Assembly: GCF_025989145.1 (NCBI RefSeq)
Contig: NZ_JAPDNQ010000002.1
Location: forward strand, 372,001 to 436,000
DNA from: Microbacterium sp. SSM24
GTDB lineage: Bacteria > Actinomycetota > Actinomycetes > Actinomycetales > Microbacteriaceae
Length of the DNA stretch: 64,000 nt
Reading direction: 5' to 3'
Under the pieces are notes generated by a model. It did not search any database and was not told the DNA's origin. It saw only the letters and a program-made list of their open reading frames with translations. Shown here piece by piece: positions 43,093 to 51,472 of the stretch. Made by a program: the position numbers and the translations under genes. The first letter of the stretch is position 1. Each line of letters opens with the position of its first letter.

Positions 43093-43844
43093 GCGATGGG
43101 CTCGACGAGCAGGTGCTCACCGGTGGCAATGCGACCCCGGTGGTGCGTCGCGGTGGCGCGGTGCACCGCGAGACGGGGCCGTGGACGCCCGCCGTGCACC
43201 TACTGCTGCGCGCGCTGCGCGACGGCGGCGTCACCGGGGTGCCCGAAGCGCTCGGCTTCGACGAGCGCGGACGTGAGATCCTGTCGTTCGTCCCGGGGGA
43301 GACCCTGACGGATGCCGCTCCCCGGGTGCTGTGGTCGATCCACGTGCTGCGGGACGCCGCCCGCCTGCTGCGCGCAATCCACGATGCGAGTGCGCCGCTC
43401 GCCGGGGATCGGGCACTCGTCTGGCGCTCGAACCGCCACGAACCGGCAGAAGTGATCTGTCATAACGATTTCGCCACCTACAACCTCATCGTGGTCGGGG
43501 ATACGCTTTCCGGTGCCATCGATTTCGACTTCGCGTCGCCGGGGCCGCGGGTGTGGGATCTCGCGTACCTCGCTTACCGGATCGTGCCGTTCGCCGAGGA
43601 TTCACCCGACGCCGCTGAGCTCGATCGTGCGCACCGTCTGGACGAACTCATCACCGCGTACGGCGGCGGATTCGAAGCCGCAGACGTCGTGGCGGCGATG
43701 GTGCGACGCCTGCACGATCTGCGCGAGTTCACACTGACGCGTCGGGATGCCACAGGACGTCTCGATTTCGGTGAACACGCGGCGATGTACGAGCGGGATG
43801 CCGCGCGCCTGACGGACTGGAGTCCTGGGCTACCGTATTGCTGA
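43089..43844 (+). CDS. Aminoglycoside phosphotransferase-like kinase
   Basis: 251 residues of the APH/ChoK kinase-like superfamily. The catalytic loop is ICHNDFATYNLIV (Asp and Asn), and the metal Asp is in AIDFDFASPGPRVWDLAY. The N-lobe is short (VRRGGAVHRETGPWTPAVHLLLRAL). A role as antibiotic kinase is not supported; most chromosomal members phosphorylate unknown small metabolites. Co-transcribed with the PPOX-fold gene. Its stop codon overlaps an AT-rich palindrome. Confidence 0.8.
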   Translation: MSDGLDEQVLTGGNATPVVRRGGAVHRETGPWTPAVHLLLRALRDGGVTGVPEALGFDERGREILSFVPGETLTDAAPRVLWSIHVLRDAARLLRAIHDASAPLAGDRALVWRSNRHEPAEVICHNDFATYNLIVVGDTLSGAIDFDFASPGPRVWDLAYLAYRIVPFAEDSPDAAELDRAHRLDELITAYGGGFEAADVVAAMVRRLHDLREFTLTRRDATGRLDFGEHAAMYERDAARLTDWSPGLPYC

Positions 43845-43857
43845 TAATGCACATTAT
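43844..43857. promoter_or_regulatory. AT-rich 14-bp palindrome, candidate operator
   Basis: ATAATG CA CATTAT is a perfect 6-bp inverted repeat in otherwise very GC-rich DNA, at the end of the phosphotransferase gene and about 145 bp before the -10 box of the lipase gene. It resembles GntR/MarR-type sites; no such regulator is adjacent. Confidence 0.4.
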
Positions 43858-43999
43858 GTCAGTTTGCTCGAACGAGACCACCGACAGTTACGCTCTGGGC
43901 GGTCCCCCGAATCCCGCGTGACGCCGGAGGAGCCGTGCGAATGAGCCGCTGAACCGTGGCGAGCGTCTGCGATGTTCGGAACCGACCTGGATCTGGCCA

Positions 44000-44005
44000 T
44001 AGCCT
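44000..44005 (+). promoter_or_regulatory. -10 box TAGCCT for the lipase gene
   Basis: TAGCCT ends 7 nt before ATG 44013; leaderless layout. Confidence 0.55.
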
Positions 44006-44012
44006 GAGGTCC

Positions 44013-45212
44013 ATGTCGATGCACACGGCTCGCCACCGTCACCGCTGGTGGATCGCTGCGTGCGCCGCCGTCCTCGCCGTCATCGGCGGTCTGGTGGCCG
44101 TCACCGAGGTGCGCATCGCGGGCGACCTCCTCGAGCGCGACGGTCTGGAGGCGTTCTATACGCAGCCCGCCGATGCGCTCTCGGGCGATCCGGGCTCGAT
44201 CGTGAAGAGCGAGCCGCTCCTCGGCGTCCCGATGGACACGCGGGCGTGGCGCATCATGTACCGGTCCACCGATCTCCACGGCGATCCCGTCGTGGCGACC
44301 GGCGTGGTGGTCACTCCCCTGGGCCCGGCCCCTGCGGGCGGACGCACCGTGGTGTCCTGGGGACATCCCACCACCGGATCCGCCGCCTCGTGCGCGCCAT
44401 CTCGCAGCCTCGACCCCTACATCGGCATCGAAGGAATGCGCGTACTGCTCGACCGCGGCTACACCGTCGTCGCGACCGACTACACCGGCATGGGCACGGA
44501 AGGCCCCGACTCGTACCTCATCGGCGTCACCGAGGGCCACAATGTGCTCGATGCCGTGCGCGCCGCACAGGCGATCCCGGCGGCTGAGGCGAGTTCGGAC
44601 GTCGTGCTGTGGGGCCACTCCCAGGGTGGGCAGGCCGTGCTCTTCGCTGCGGAACTCGCCGAGGAGTACGCACCAGAGCTCGATATCCGCGCCGTGGCGG
44701 CGGCCGCGCCCGCGGCGGACCTCAAGGCGCTCATGAAGACCCATCTGGACGACATCTCGGGCGTGACCATCGGCTCCTATGCGTTCACGGCCTTCTCGGA
44801 GATCTACGCCGATCGCGGCGCGGACATCGACGCCATCCTCACTCCGGAGGCCGTTGCGATCCAGCCGCAGATGAACGCGCTCTGCCTCCTCACGCATATC
44901 GAGGAGCTGCACGAGATCGCCGGTCCGGTCGTCGGGACGTTCACCTCGGCCGACCCCACCACCACGGAGCCGTGGGCGACCCTGCTCGAGGAGAACTCGG
45001 CGGGAGGAACGGCGTTCGGCGCACCGCTGCTGATCGTGCAAGGACTCGACGACGAGCTCGTCAGACCGGCCGACACGGAGGTGTACGTCGAGCACGCGAA
45101 GTCCCTGGGCATGGACGTGACGTATCGCACCGTCCGCGTCGCCACGCACGGCACGATCGCCTACCTCGGGCTGTTCGATCTCGTCGAGTTCCTCGACCGC
45201 GCGGGTGTGTGA
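44013..45212 (+). CDS. Secreted lipase-family alpha/beta hydrolase
   Basis: 399 residues. An N-terminal signal or anchor (HRHRWWIAACAAVLAVIGGLVAV) is followed by an alpha/beta hydrolase of the secretory-lipase (LIP) type, with Ser203 in GHSQGG, an Asp in VQGLDDELV and a His near the end (VATHGTIAY). Two cysteines (SCAPS... and CLLTH) could form a disulphide. It hydrolyses esters outside the cytoplasm; substrate unknown. ATG 44013 is 7 nt after TAGCCT. The AraC-type regulator gene lies just downstream in the same direction. Confidence 0.83.
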   Translation: MSMHTARHRHRWWIAACAAVLAVIGGLVAVTEVRIAGDLLERDGLEAFYTQPADALSGDPGSIVKSEPLLGVPMDTRAWRIMYRSTDLHGDPVVATGVVVTPLGPAPAGGRTVVSWGHPTTGSAASCAPSRSLDPYIGIEGMRVLLDRGYTVVATDYTGMGTEGPDSYLIGVTEGHNVLDAVRAAQAIPAAEASSDVVLWGHSQGGQAVLFAAELAEEYAPELDIRAVAAAAPAADLKALMKTHLDDISGVTIGSYAFTAFSEIYADRGADIDAILTPEAVAIQPQMNALCLLTHIEELHEIAGPVVGTFTSADPTTTEPWATLLEENSAGGTAFGAPLLIVQGLDDELVRPADTEVYVEHAKSLGMDVTYRTVRVATHGTIAYLGLFDLVEFLDRAGV

Positions 45213-45290
45213 GCCCGCGCGATCTTTTCGGTCCGCGACGATCGGGTCCGCAGCGCTCCCCCGCGCGAGGCTGGAGGCGAAGGAGGAACC

Positions 45291-46157
45291 GTGATCGCGA
45301 ACCTGAACAGCGTCGTCGACCTCGTCGAGGAGCACCTGACCGATGAGATCGACATCGGCGCCCTTGCACGGCGGCTCGGAACGACCGAGTACCACGTGCG
45401 CAGGATGTTCTCATCGCTGTCCGGGATGCCGCTTTCCGAGTACATCCGGCGCCGCCGGATGACGCGCGCCGCGGCGGACGTGATCGGCGACGCCGACCTG
45501 CTCGGGATCGCGGTGCGCTACGGATACGGCTCGACCGAGGCGTTCGGCAGGGCGTTCCGTGCTGTGCACGGCGCCAGCCCCGCCGACGTGCGCCGGGACG
45601 GCGGTCCCCTTCGCGCTCAACCACAGCTCAGGTTCCGCCTGACCGTCGAAGGGAACGTATCCATGGACACCCGCATCGCCGACCGGCCGGCATTCCGGCT
45701 GGTCGGGCACGCCGCCCGCGTGCCACTCATTCATCGCGGACCGAATCCGCACATCCAGGCTCACATCTCAGGGCTCCCGGTCGCGGAGCACGCCCGCCTC
45801 AAGTCGCTCAGCGCGCTCGAACCCGCGGGTCTGCTGCAGGTGAGCGCCGACGTCGATCCCGACTACGCCGAAGGCAGCAAGCTGACCTACCTCCACGGCG
45901 TCGCGGTCGCCGCGGACGCGGAGACCCCCGACGGGCTCGACGTGATCGATGTCCCGGCCGGTCACTGGGCGGTCTTCCGAACCGAGGGACCGTACCCCGC
46001 TGCGCTCCAGGAGACGTGGGCGGCGACGGCGAGCGACTGGTTCCCGTCGAATCCGTGGCGATTGCGCCCGGGGCCGTCGATCGTCGCCGTCCTCGACCGG
46101 TCCCCCGACTTCGCCGAGGCGACCTGCGAGCTGTGGCTCCCGGTCGAGCGCACCTGA
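45291..46157 (+). CDS. AraC-type regulator fused to GyrI-like effector domain
   Basis: 288 residues. The AraC double helix-turn-helix occupies about 5-105 (IDIGALARRLGTTEYHVRRMFSS; YGYGSTEAFGRAFRAVHGASPADVRR). The C-terminal half (about 122-288) is a GyrI/SOUL-like effector-binding domain, with the WFPSNPWRLRPGPSIV ending, as in Rob/BmrR-type multidrug-responsive regulators. GTG 45291 has GAAGGAGG 5 nt upstream. Its targets are unknown; the lipase and GNAT genes are neighbours. Confidence 0.85.
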   Translation: MIANLNSVVDLVEEHLTDEIDIGALARRLGTTEYHVRRMFSSLSGMPLSEYIRRRRMTRAAADVIGDADLLGIAVRYGYGSTEAFGRAFRAVHGASPADVRRDGGPLRAQPQLRFRLTVEGNVSMDTRIADRPAFRLVGHAARVPLIHRGPNPHIQAHISGLPVAEHARLKSLSALEPAGLLQVSADVDPDYAEGSKLTYLHGVAVAADAETPDGLDVIDVPAGHWAVFRTEGPYPAALQETWAATASDWFPSNPWRLRPGPSIVAVLDRSPDFAEATCELWLPVERT

Positions 46158-46218
46158 CGCGATAGCTCCGGCCGGATGCCCCGCACCCGGCACCCGCGCG
46201 GCGGCTCCCACGGTCTGG

Positions 46219-46224
46219 CAGACT
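46219..46224 (+). promoter_or_regulatory. Weak -10 box CAGACT for the GNAT gene
   Basis: CAGACT (one mismatch to TANNNT) ends 6 nt before ATG 46231. Confidence 0.35.
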
Positions 46225-46230
46225 GCCGGG

Positions 46231-46914
46231 ATGTCATCCGAGCAGCTCATCCGGCTCTGGCCGGCAGCCGGTGTGCGCGTGCGCAGCGGTGGCCTGGAAC
46301 TCCGGTGGATCGACGACGAGCTGCTCGGGGAGCTGGCGGACCTGGCCGGACGCGGCATCCACTCCCCCGACACCCTGCCGTTCGAGCACGCCTGGACGCG
46401 AGGGACCCCCGACGAAGTCGCCCGCAGCGTCGTGCGGTTCCAGTGGAATGCCCGGCCGCAGGTGTCGCCCGATCGCTTCGTGCTCGAGCTGGGCGTGATC
46501 GCCGACGGAGTTCCCGTCGGTGTCCAGGGCCTCGTGGCCGACGATTGGGGCGTACTTCGATGCGTTCGGACCGGCTCCTGGCTGGGCCAGGAGCACCAGG
46601 GTCGCGGCATCGGACGCCGCATGAGGGTGCTCGCGCTGCATCTCGCCTTCGAGGGGCTCGGCGCCGTCGAGGCGAGAACCGGTGCGTTCGTCGACAACGC
46701 GGCGTCGAACGCCGTCTCGCATCGCGTCGGCTACCTCCCCGACGGAGCTGTACGCGTGGCACGCGATGGCGAGCCGGTGCTCCACAACAACTTCATGATG
46801 ACGCGCGAGCGGTGGAGTGAACTGCGCGATGCTCACGCGGCAGTCCTCGGAGCCCCCGTCGAACTCCACGGCGTGGCGGGGTTCCGCGCGCAGATCGGTG
46901 CCGACGGCTCCTAG
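46231..46914 (+). CDS. GNAT-family N-acetyltransferase
   Basis: 227 residues of the RimJ/RimL-like GNAT group. The acetyl-CoA loop is GQEHQGRGIGRRMRVLAL (motif A), with AIEARTG-like EARTGAFVDNAASNAVSHRVGYLPDG as motif B. The substrate, possibly a protein N-terminus or an amine, is unknown. ATG 46231 lies 6 nt after a weak -10 hexamer. A strong hairpin follows the stop. Confidence 0.82.
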   Translation: MSSEQLIRLWPAAGVRVRSGGLELRWIDDELLGELADLAGRGIHSPDTLPFEHAWTRGTPDEVARSVVRFQWNARPQVSPDRFVLELGVIADGVPVGVQGLVADDWGVLRCVRTGSWLGQEHQGRGIGRRMRVLALHLAFEGLGAVEARTGAFVDNAASNAVSHRVGYLPDGAVRVARDGEPVLHNNFMMTRERWSELRDAHAAVLGAPVELHGVAGFRAQIGADGS

Positions 46915-46934
46915 CGCGGGAACCGGACAGCGAA

Positions 46935-46964
46935 GCGGGGCGGGGTCTCTCGACCCCGCCCCGC
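46935..46964. terminator. Bidirectional hairpin terminator
   Basis: Perfect 13-bp stem GCGGGGCGGGGTC / GACCCCGCCCCGC with a TCTC loop between the convergent GNAT and DUF6458 genes. No T-run. Confidence 0.75.
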
Positions 46965-46978
46965 CGCACGATCTGGCG

Positions 46979-47242
46979 TCAGAGTCCGGCGGTGTCGTCG
47001 GTCGAGCTGGTGGTGCTGCGCGTGACGCGTTCCCCCGCGACGGGGTCGACGGCGGTGCGCGTGACGGTCTCGGCGCTGCGGCGGCGCGCCATCAGGATGA
47101 TGCCGATGAAGAAGATGACGGCACCCGCTCCCATGAGGATGTAGCCGATCATGTCGAGATTGAGGTACTCGAGCTCGATGTTCACGGCGAACGCGAGAAT
47201 GGCTCCGATCGCGAACAGCGCGATTCCTGCTCCGATGCTCAT
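46979..47242 (-). CDS. Small DUF6458-type membrane protein
   Basis: 87 residues: two transmembrane helices (about 4-22 and 32-51: SIGAGIALFAIGAILAFAV, MIGYILMGAGAVIFFIGIIL) then a basic RRR and a Ser/Thr-rich polar tail. This short protein is common in actinobacteria without known function. ATG 47242 has an AAAGGA site. A much longer upstream reading frame is only the antisense of the MFS gene. Confidence 0.8.
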   Translation of the reverse strand: MSIGAGIALFAIGAILAFAVNIELEYLNLDMIGYILMGAGAVIFFIGIILMARRRSAETVTRTAVDPVAGERVTRSTTSSTDDTAGL

Positions 47243-47407
47243 GTGACGTTCCTTTCCGGGGCGCGAGGATCGGCCCTCCCCTGGTTTCGGGACGCTTTCG
47301 TCCCGGCATCCACCCTTGCCGACCGGACAGACCGGATGCAGGGGCTTGACAAACGGCGGAATCCGCCGATCCGCTGGCCGGCGCCTCGTCACGGCGCACC
47401 GGGTGGT

Positions 47408-47413
47408 TACGGT
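47408..47413 (+). promoter_or_regulatory. -10 box TACGGT for the MFS transporter gene
   Basis: TACGGT ends 6 nt before GTG 47420; leaderless layout. Confidence 0.55.
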
Positions 47414-47419
47414 GGACGT

Positions 47420-48766
47420 GTGCGTTCTCCCTCCCGCCTCCCCGCCGCGGAGCCGGGAGCGCGGGCGTGGATCATCTGGAGCGTCGGCGTCGCCGCGTAC
47501 GTGCTGGCAGTCACCAACCGGTCGTCGCTGAGTGCCGTCGGCGTCGATGCCGCAGAGCGTTTCGACGCGGATGCCGCGACCCTGTCGATGTTCGCGGTCG
47601 TGCAGCTGGCCGTGTACGGCGGCATGCAAATTCCAGTGGGGGTGCTGCTCGATCGCTATGGCGCCCGTCCCATCATGACGATCGGCATGGTGCTGATGGC
47701 GGTCGGGCAGCTGGTGATGGCGATCTCCCCCAGCGTCGGGGTCGCGATCGTGGCCCGCATGCTGCTCGGCGCGGGCGACGCGGCGATCTTCCCGGGCGTG
47801 CTGCGGCTCGTCGCAACGTGGTTCCCCGCCCAGCGCGGACCCCTGATGGTGCAGTTCACCGGTCTCGTGGGGCAGACCGGACAGCTCGTCGCCCTGATTC
47901 CCCTCGCCGCCCTGCTGCATGCCACGACCTGGACCATCACCTTCGGCAGTGTGGCCGGACTCGGCATCCTGTTCGCCGTCCTGGTGTTCCTGCTGATCCG
48001 CAATCATCCGCCCGACCGCGACGAGGACGTCTCCGTCGACACCGACACCGGCGCGATCCGCGTGGTGACCTCGTCGATCGACACCGGGGTCGGCATTCGC
48101 GCTGCGTGGGCGCATCCGGGCACCCGACTGGCGTTCTGGTCGCACTTCACGACGCCGTTCGCCGGAACCGCCTTCGTGCTGCTGTGGGGCATGCCCTTCC
48201 TGACCGCCGGCGAAGGGCGCACTGTGGCCGAGGCGGCCACGATCATGTCGACGTATGTCCTTGTCGGCATGGGTCTCGGTCCCGTTATGGGCGAGCTCTC
48301 CCGGCGCATCCCCCATCTGCGTTCGCGGGCGCTCGTGCTTCCGGCGGTCGCGGTGCAGTTCGCCGCCTGGATGGCGGTCATCCTCTTTCCCGGCCCCGCC
48401 CCGCTGTGGCTGCTCTTCGTCCTGGCCATCGCGCTCGCGATGGGTGGCCCGGCGTCGATGATCGCGTTCGACCACGCCCGCACCCACAATCCGAGGAACC
48501 GGCTGAGCACCGCCACCGGTGTGACGAACGCCGGCGGGTTCCTCGCCGCCCTGATCGCGATCTTCATGATCGGGCTCGCGCTCGACCTGCAGGGCGCGGG
48601 AACTCCGCAGACGTACACGCTCGACGCGTTCCGGATCGCGTTCCTCACGCAGGTGCCGCTGTGGCTGATCGGCAGCGCGTTCATCGTGATCGAGCGCAAG
48701 CGCACCCGCATCCGCATCGGGATGGACGCGCCGCGGTCACCGCGGCGCCCGCGCGGTGCCCGCTGA
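47420..48766 (+). CDS. MFS transporter, possibly nucleoside/pseudouridine related
   Basis: 448 residues with 12 transmembrane helices. The MFS loop between helices 2 and 3 reads GVLLDRYGARPIMTIG, and the helix 4-5 region has RMLLGAGDAAIFPGVLRLVATWFP, as in the sugar-acid/nitrate-type MFS families. Two 6-helix bundles are joined by an acidic loop (about 200-225). It sits 50 bp upstream of psuG-psuK, so pseudouridine or nucleoside import is an attractive but unproven role. GTG 47420 is a leaderless-type start; the reading frame upstream is antisense noise. Confidence 0.83.
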   Translation: MRSPSRLPAAEPGARAWIIWSVGVAAYVLAVTNRSSLSAVGVDAAERFDADAATLSMFAVVQLAVYGGMQIPVGVLLDRYGARPIMTIGMVLMAVGQLVMAISPSVGVAIVARMLLGAGDAAIFPGVLRLVATWFPAQRGPLMVQFTGLVGQTGQLVALIPLAALLHATTWTITFGSVAGLGILFAVLVFLLIRNHPPDRDEDVSVDTDTGAIRVVTSSIDTGVGIRAAWAHPGTRLAFWSHFTTPFAGTAFVLLWGMPFLTAGEGRTVAEAATIMSTYVLVGMGLGPVMGELSRRIPHLRSRALVLPAVAVQFAAWMAVILFPGPAPLWLLFVLAIALAMGGPASMIAFDHARTHNPRNRLSTATGVTNAGGFLAALIAIFMIGLALDLQGAGTPQTYTLDAFRIAFLTQVPLWLIGSAFIVIERKRTRIRIGMDAPRSPRRPRGAR

Positions 48767-48816
48767 CGCCGTCGCGGGTTTGTAGGGTGGCCGTATCCCG
48801 ACCGGAAGGACGCCCC

Positions 48817-49734
48817 GTGACCGCATCCCTCGTGATCGCCGCTGAGGTGCAGGAAGCCGTGAGCGCGGGCGACCCGGTGCTCGCACTGGAGTCGACCATC
48901 TTCACGCACGGACTCCCCCGGCCTCGCAACGTCGCGGTCGCTCTGGAGGCCGAGGAACGCGTGCGCGCGCTGGGTGTCACGCCGGCGACGATCGGCGTCG
49001 TGGACGGCCGGCCGACGGTCGGCATGTCCAGCTCCGAGATCGAGCGGCTCTCCGACATGGACGACGTCGTGAAGGCGAGCCTGCGCGATGTGCCGATCGT
49101 CGCGGCGAAGGGGCTCAGCGCGGGAACGACGGTGGCCGCCACCGCCTACCTCGCCCACCTCGCCGGCGTCCGCGTCTTCTCGACCGGCGGATTGGGCGGC
49201 GTTCACCGCGACGCACAGCGGACCTTCGACGAGTCCGCCGATCTCGGCACCCTCGCCGCCCTCCCGCTGGTGGTGGTGAGCGCCGGGGTCAAATCCATCC
49301 TCGACATCCCGCTCACCCTGGAGCGCCTCGAGACGCTCAACCTGGCGGTCGTCGGCTATCGGACCACGGACTACCCCGGCTTCTACATCGCCGATTCCGG
49401 CCATGACATCGAGTACGCGGTCGACTCACCCGCCGAGATCGCCCGCATCGCCCAGGCACGCGACGGCCTGGGCATCGCGTCGACACTTCTCGTGGCGAAT
49501 CCCGTCTCGGCCGGGAGCGAACTCGATCCCGACCTGCACGACGACGTCCTCACGAGGGCCCTCGGTGCGGCGGAGGACGCGGGCGTGACCGGACACGACA
49601 CGACGCCGTTCCTGCTCGACTTCATGCAGCGCGAGACCGCCGGGCGCAGCCTCGACGTCAACGTCGAGGTCTACCGCGGCAACGTGCGCCTCGGCGCGGA
49701 GATCGCCCTCGCCCTCTCCGGCATGCCCCGATGA
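48817..49734 (+). CDS. psuG: Pseudouridine-5'-phosphate glycosidase
   Basis: 305 residues. It reversibly splits pseudouridine 5'-phosphate into uracil and ribose 5-phosphate. Family motifs are ALESTIFTHGLPRPRN, FSTGGLGGVHRDAQRTFDESADL, VVSAGVKSILDIPLTLE and NVEVYRGNVRLGAEIA. GTG 48817 has GGAAGGA 6 nt upstream; a TAGGGT -10-like hexamer near 48782 suggests its own promoter after the MFS gene. It overlaps psuK by four bases. Confidence 0.93.
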   Translation: MTASLVIAAEVQEAVSAGDPVLALESTIFTHGLPRPRNVAVALEAEERVRALGVTPATIGVVDGRPTVGMSSSEIERLSDMDDVVKASLRDVPIVAAKGLSAGTTVAATAYLAHLAGVRVFSTGGLGGVHRDAQRTFDESADLGTLAALPLVVVSAGVKSILDIPLTLERLETLNLAVVGYRTTDYPGFYIADSGHDIEYAVDSPAEIARIAQARDGLGIASTLLVANPVSAGSELDPDLHDDVLTRALGAAEDAGVTGHDTTPFLLDFMQRETAGRSLDVNVEVYRGNVRLGAEIALALSGMPR

Positions 49735-50570
49735 TCGTCGTCATCGGCGATCTCGTCGCGGACCTCATCGTGCTCGGCGGAGGCTCACTCGAACGCGGCA
49801 CCGACAACCCCGCAGAGGTGCGGCTCACGCGGGGCGGCAGCGCGGCCAATGTCGCCGTGGCGGTCGCGCCGCGGCATCCGGTGCGCTTCATCGGCCGCGT
49901 CGGCGACGACACCATCGGGCGCGCACTCGTGGCCGAGCTCGAGTCCGCGGGCGTGGAGGCACGCGTCCAGCGCGCCGGGCGCACCGGGGCGATCGTCGTG
50001 CTGGTCGACCCGGTGGGCGAGCGCACGATGATAACCGACCGCGGCGCCGCGGCCGAGCTCGAAGCGATCGATCCGGGCTGGCTCGCGGGCACGCGGTGGC
50101 TGCACCTGCCGCTCTACGGCTTCGCGGCGCCCGCATCACGCGAGGCGCTGACGGATGCCGCGGCCACCGTGGTCGCGGCGGGAGGCCGGCTGAGCCTGGA
50201 TCTCTCGAGCGTCGCGACCATGCGCGAGCTCGGCCGGCACGCGCTCCAGAAGATCGTGGACCGGATCGCGCCCGACGTCGTCTTCGCGAACGCGGATGAG
50301 GCTGCGGCGACCGCCGAACTCGGACTCGACCTCGGCCGCAGCGTCTCCGTGATCAAGCGAGGCGGCGACCCCGTGGTGATCGAGACGGCGGGCACGCGCG
50401 TCGAGGTTCCCGTACGGCGTGTGGACGACGTGCTGGACTCCACAGGCGCGGGCGATGCCTTCGCCGCGGGGTACATCGTGGCTGCACTGGGCGGCGCGGA
50501 CCCGCAGGAGAGCGCGAGGGCGGGCGGCGCACTCGCGATGAGCGCGCTGCGCCGCCCCGGCGCCCTCTGA
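49731..50570 (+). CDS. psuK: PfkB-family sugar kinase, probable pseudouridine kinase
   Basis: 279-residue ribokinase-type kinase. The N-terminal GGSAANVAVAVA loop, the anion hole and catalytic base in VLDSTGAGDAFAAGYIV near the C-terminus, and FIGRVGDDTIGRAL are intact. Adjacent to psuG (ATGA overlap), it most likely phosphorylates pseudouridine at the 5' position to feed PsuG. By sequence alone other PfkB substrates are possible. It converges on the SRPBCC gene with two bases between them. Confidence 0.85.
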   Translation: MIVVIGDLVADLIVLGGGSLERGTDNPAEVRLTRGGSAANVAVAVAPRHPVRFIGRVGDDTIGRALVAELESAGVEARVQRAGRTGAIVVLVDPVGERTMITDRGAAAELEAIDPGWLAGTRWLHLPLYGFAAPASREALTDAAATVVAAGGRLSLDLSSVATMRELGRHALQKIVDRIAPDVVFANADEAAATAELGLDLGRSVSVIKRGGDPVVIETAGTRVEVPVRRVDDVLDSTGAGDAFAAGYIVAALGGADPQESARAGGALAMSALRRPGAL

Positions 50571-50572
50571 GG

Positions 50573-51019
50573 TCAGGCCGTCTGCAGTGACTCGAGGACC
50601 CGCTCGATGTCGTCGACGAACGCGTTGTAACCGGCGATCGTCGCCGCGACCTGCTCGTCGCTGAAGTCCGAACGATCCTGGCGAATCGTCAGCTGGGTGC
50701 CCCCGTCGACCTCTTCAAGGTCGAACAGCACGGGGAGGCCCGCATCGTCTCCGGGCTGATCGGTGAGTGTCATCGCCAGGTGCGACGGCGGCTCGACGAC
50801 CTTGTACTCGCCGGCCCAGTCGATGCGATTCCCGTCCGGCAGAACCATCACGGCGCGGAAGGCGCCGCCCGGCCGCACGTCCATGGTCAGCGACTCCTGC
50901 GGCACCTCGACGGCGGCGGTGCCGAACCACACCGCGAAGTGCTCGGGCAGCGTGATCGCTTCGAAGACGAGCTCGCGCGGTGCGCGGAGTGTGCGGGTGA
51001 TGGTGAAGTACTCGGTCAT
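50573..51019 (-). CDS. SRPBCC (START-like) domain protein
   Basis: 148 residues of the COG3832 (AHA1/SRPBCC) group: TITRTLRAPRELVFEAITLPEHFAVWFG opens a helix-grip fold with a hydrophobic pocket, and the C-terminal long helix is SDEQVAATIAGYNAFVDDIERVLESL. Its ligand is unknown. ATG 51019 overlaps the ArsR stop (ATGA). This ArsR-SRPBCC arrangement recurs widely and is thought to be an autoregulated pair. Confidence 0.86.
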   Translation of the reverse strand: MTEYFTITRTLRAPRELVFEAITLPEHFAVWFGTAAVEVPQESLTMDVRPGGAFRAVMVLPDGNRIDWAGEYKVVEPPSHLAMTLTDQPGDDAGLPVLFDLEEVDGGTQLTIRQDRSDFSDEQVAATIAGYNAFVDDIERVLESLQTA

Positions 51020-51387
51020 CGGTCTTCCTTCGTGTCGGTGCCGTCCGTCGTGGGCGGCGGGCTGAGCTGTTGCAGAGCGTTGAGGTACTGGTCGAGCGCA
51101 TCGACGCTGTCCTCCCAGAAGCGGGCGTAGTCCTCGATCCAACGGGATGCTTCGACGAGAGGTCGCGCATCGAGCTGAGCCGGTCGGTACTGGGCTTCGC
51201 GCCCGCGGGTGACGAGACCGGCGGATTCGAGGACCCGGAGATGCTTCGACACCGCGGCGAACGTCATGTCGAACGGTTCGGCGAGCTCACCCACGGTGGC
51301 CGCTCCCCCGCTGAGGCGCGTGAGCATCGCCCGCCGCGTGGGGTCGGCCAGCGCCGCGAATGTGCGGCTGAGCGGATCGCTGCTCAT
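51016..51387 (-). CDS. ArsR-family transcriptional repressor
   Basis: 123 residues: winged helix-turn-helix (about 8-85; LADPTRRAMLTRLSGG, PFDMTFAAVSKHLRVLESAGLV). It lacks the Cys pairs of metal-sensing ArsR proteins, so it probably senses something else, perhaps through its SRPBCC partner. ATG 51387 has AAGGAGG upstream; starting at 51405 would place the ribosome site inside the gene. A 33-bp dyad immediately upstream is a strong candidate operator. Confidence 0.88.
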   Translation of the reverse strand: MSSDPLSRTFAALADPTRRAMLTRLSGGAATVGELAEPFDMTFAAVSKHLRVLESAGLVTRGREAQYRPAQLDARPLVEASRWIEDYARFWEDSVDALDQYLNALQQLSPPPTTDGTDTKEDR

Positions 51388-51400
51388 CGTCTCCTCCTTG

Positions 51401-51433
51401 TTCAACTCATTGGTACAGTACCGATTAGTTGAA
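51401..51433. promoter_or_regulatory. 33-bp dyad, probable ArsR operator
   Basis: TTCAACTCATTGGTAC and GTACCGATTAGTTGAA are 16-bp arms around a single A, with 14 of 16 positions symmetric. It lies 14 bp before the ArsR start and 28 bp before the -10 of the divergent DHFR-like gene. The layout is typical of an autoregulated repressor site. Confidence 0.75.
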
Positions 51434-51460
51434 TACGTGTCAACTGTCGGACGGTCGCGC

Positions 51461-51466
51461 TAGCGT
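51461..51466 (+). promoter_or_regulatory. -10 box TAGCGT for the DHFR-like gene
   Basis: TAGCGT ends 6 nt before ATG 51473; leaderless layout. Confidence 0.6.
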
Positions 51467-51472
51467 GGCGGG

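Noticed and set aside
43089..43844. Aminoglycoside-resistance kinase
   Set aside because: The fold is APH-like, but there is no close likeness to resistance enzymes and no resistance context; chromosomal members mostly have unknown substrates.
47288..47305. Hairpin CGGGACG-CTTT-CGTCCCG as a terminator
   Set aside because: It lies upstream of both flanking genes, not after a gene end, and has only a 7-bp stem.
51444..51466. CTGTCGGAC-N8-TAGCGT upstream of the DHFR-like gene as a PafBC (RecA-NDp) promoter
   Set aside because: Only 6 of 9 positions match TTGTCRGTG; given pafBC in the window it was tempting, but the match is too weak to annotate.
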